A stretch of DNA of 64,000 nucleotides from Micromonospora peucetia. Its GTDB lineage: Bacteria; Actinomycetota; Actinomycetes; Mycobacteriales; Micromonosporaceae. Every line of letters begins with the position of its first letter. Position 1 is the first letter of the stretch. The DNA is taken from NCBI RefSeq assembly GCF_900091625.1, contig NZ_FMIC01000002.1, positions 6,324,001-6,388,000 on the forward strand, given 5' to 3'. Below are positions 63,130-64,000 of this stretch, in pieces. The notes beneath the pieces are model-generated. The model was not told the DNA's origin. It saw only the letters and a program-made list of their open reading frames with translations, and ran no database searches. Made by a program: the position numbers and the translations under genes.

Positions 63130-64000
63130 ATGCCTGATCACGCCCTCTCCCGCCGTGGCCTTCTCCGGGCCGCCGGCCTCGCCGGCCTGACCGGCGCCGG
63201 CCTCGCCGCCCTCGGCCGCCCGGCGCACGCCCGGCCGGACACCCCACGGCTCGGCCGCATCGCCCTGGTTCCGCTCGACGACCGGCCCTACACCTGGTAC
63301 GCCCCGCAACAGATCGCCACCGGCGCCGGCTACGACACCCTGTTGCCGCCACGGGAAACTCTCGGGCGACACTTCGCCCCCGGCGACGGTCGCGCCGTCG
63401 GCCAGTGGCTCACCTCGTCCACCAAGCGGGCGGACGCGCTGGTCGTCGCCCTACCGATGCTCGCCTACGGTGGACTGCTCAACTCCCGCAACAGCTCCAT
63501 CCCCGAAACCGAGGTGTTCGCCCGGTTGGCGGCGGTGCGGGCCGTCCGACGGAGCCGCCCGCGTCGGCGGCTCTACGCCTTCGACACCATCATGCGCCTC
63601 ACCCCCGAAGGGCCGTGGCGCAACGAGCTGCGGGCCTGGGCGACGGTGAAGGACGAGGTCGACAACCTCGCGATGGTGGAGAAGCGCCCTCAACTCGACG
63701 CGCTGGAGTCCCAGATCCCGGCCGACGTGCGAAGCGACTACCTGGCCACCCGGGCACGTAACCACCGGGTCAACCTGACGATGATCGAATGGGCGGCCGA
63801 AGGGATCTTCGACTTCCTCGTGGTGGGTCAGGACGACGCGACCGGCCACGGCCTGCACCGACCGGAGTCGCAGGCACTCGCCGCCCGCATCGCCGAACTG
63901 GGCGTCGGTGATCGGGTGGTGATCTACCCGGGTGCCGACGTGGTGGCAGCCCTGCTCATCGCCAAGATCGCCATCAGGGACGCCGACGTACGCCCCCGGG
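63130..64000 (+). CDS. Tat-exported DUF4127 protein (C-terminus outside the window)
   Basis: 290 residues visible from ATG 63130 with AAGGAG 5 nt upstream. A twin-Arg signal (SRRGLLRAAG) is followed by the DUF4127 pattern: IALVPLDDRPYTWYAPQQIA, LPPRETLG, ALVVALPMLAYGGLLNSRNS, LYAFDTIMRLTPEGPW and FLVVGQDDATGHG. The function of this family is not known to me. Its promoter shares the operator type of the amino-sugar operon, so it is likely induced with it, and the export signal suggests action on an outside polymer or glycan. Confidence 0.85.
   Translation, partial: MPDHALSRRGLLRAAGLAGLTGAGLAALGRPAHARPDTPRLGRIALVPLDDRPYTWYAPQQIATGAGYDTLLPPRETLGRHFAPGDGRAVGQWLTSSTKRADALVVALPMLAYGGLLNSRNSSIPETEVFARLAAVRAVRRSRPRRRLYAFDTIMRLTPEGPWRNELRAWATVKDEVDNLAMVEKRPQLDALESQIPADVRSDYLATRARNHRVNLTMIEWAAEGIFDFLVVGQDDATGHGLHRPESQALAARIAELGVGDRVVIYPGADVVAALLIAKIAIRDADVRPR

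Overview
The window is very GC-rich actinobacterial DNA. Its content is typical of Micromonosporaceae (probably Micromonospora or a close relative): an RHS giant with a Hint domain, a secreted chitinase, subtilisin- and thermolysin-type proteases, a BTAD-type regulator, Kdp, and Tat-exported proteins. The genus is inferred from gene content only. No rRNA, tRNA, CRISPR array or replication origin was seen. High GC produces very long open frames on the wrong strand, and these were discarded.

1-29.4 kb is a block of secreted and surface functions. On the minus strand lie a 3,248-residue RHS/YD polymorphic-toxin-like protein and two lectin-like propeller proteins, the last one cut by the window edge. 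A GH18 chitinase and a carboxypeptidase-regulatory-like protein follow. Next come an O-methyltransferase (+), an S8 protease overlapped by a small TusA-like gene, a BTAD/AAA regulator, and a divergent M4 metalloprotease with two P domains. A 96-bp piece of the carboxypeptidase-like gene is repeated beside the RHS gene. Strong hairpin terminators separate most units.

29.4-37.7 kb is a complete potassium-transport locus in the order orf27-kdpF-kdpA-kdpB-kdpC-kdpD-kdpE. The genes abut or overlap, and a strong hairpin sits between kdpC and kdpD. 37.9-43.8 kb is a tripartite tricarboxylate transporter (tctC-tctB-tctA plus a truncated universal stress protein), divergent from a CitA/CitB-type two-component system. 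An MFS exporter follows.

45.5-49.1 kb is a compact minus-strand operon that I find the most unusual part of the window. It has an unknown 235-residue gene, a MauE-like membrane protein, a MauD-like thiol-disulfide protein, a Tat-exported protein with exactly twelve cysteines fused to two peptidoglycan-binding domains, and two small membrane-protein genes. It resembles the maturation half of a methylamine-dehydrogenase cluster re-used for a cell-wall protein. The last gene looks frameshifted.

49.1-54.4 kb is an island-like stretch. A membrane-anchored STAND (NB-ARC type) ATPase with 14 near-identical WD40 blades is bracketed by remnants of IS3- and IS481-type transposases.

54.1-64 kb is a carbohydrate locus: LacI regulator, FAD oxidoreductase, CUT1 ABC importer without its ATPase, ROK kinase and NanE-type epimerase, then a convergent second LacI paralogue and a divergent Tat-exported DUF4127 protein that runs off the end. 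Operators with the core TAATACGTATTA mark the control regions of both LacI genes. Import, phosphorylation and epimerisation of an N-acetylmannosamine-like amino sugar is the best reading. The roles of the oxidoreductase and the DUF4127 protein are open.
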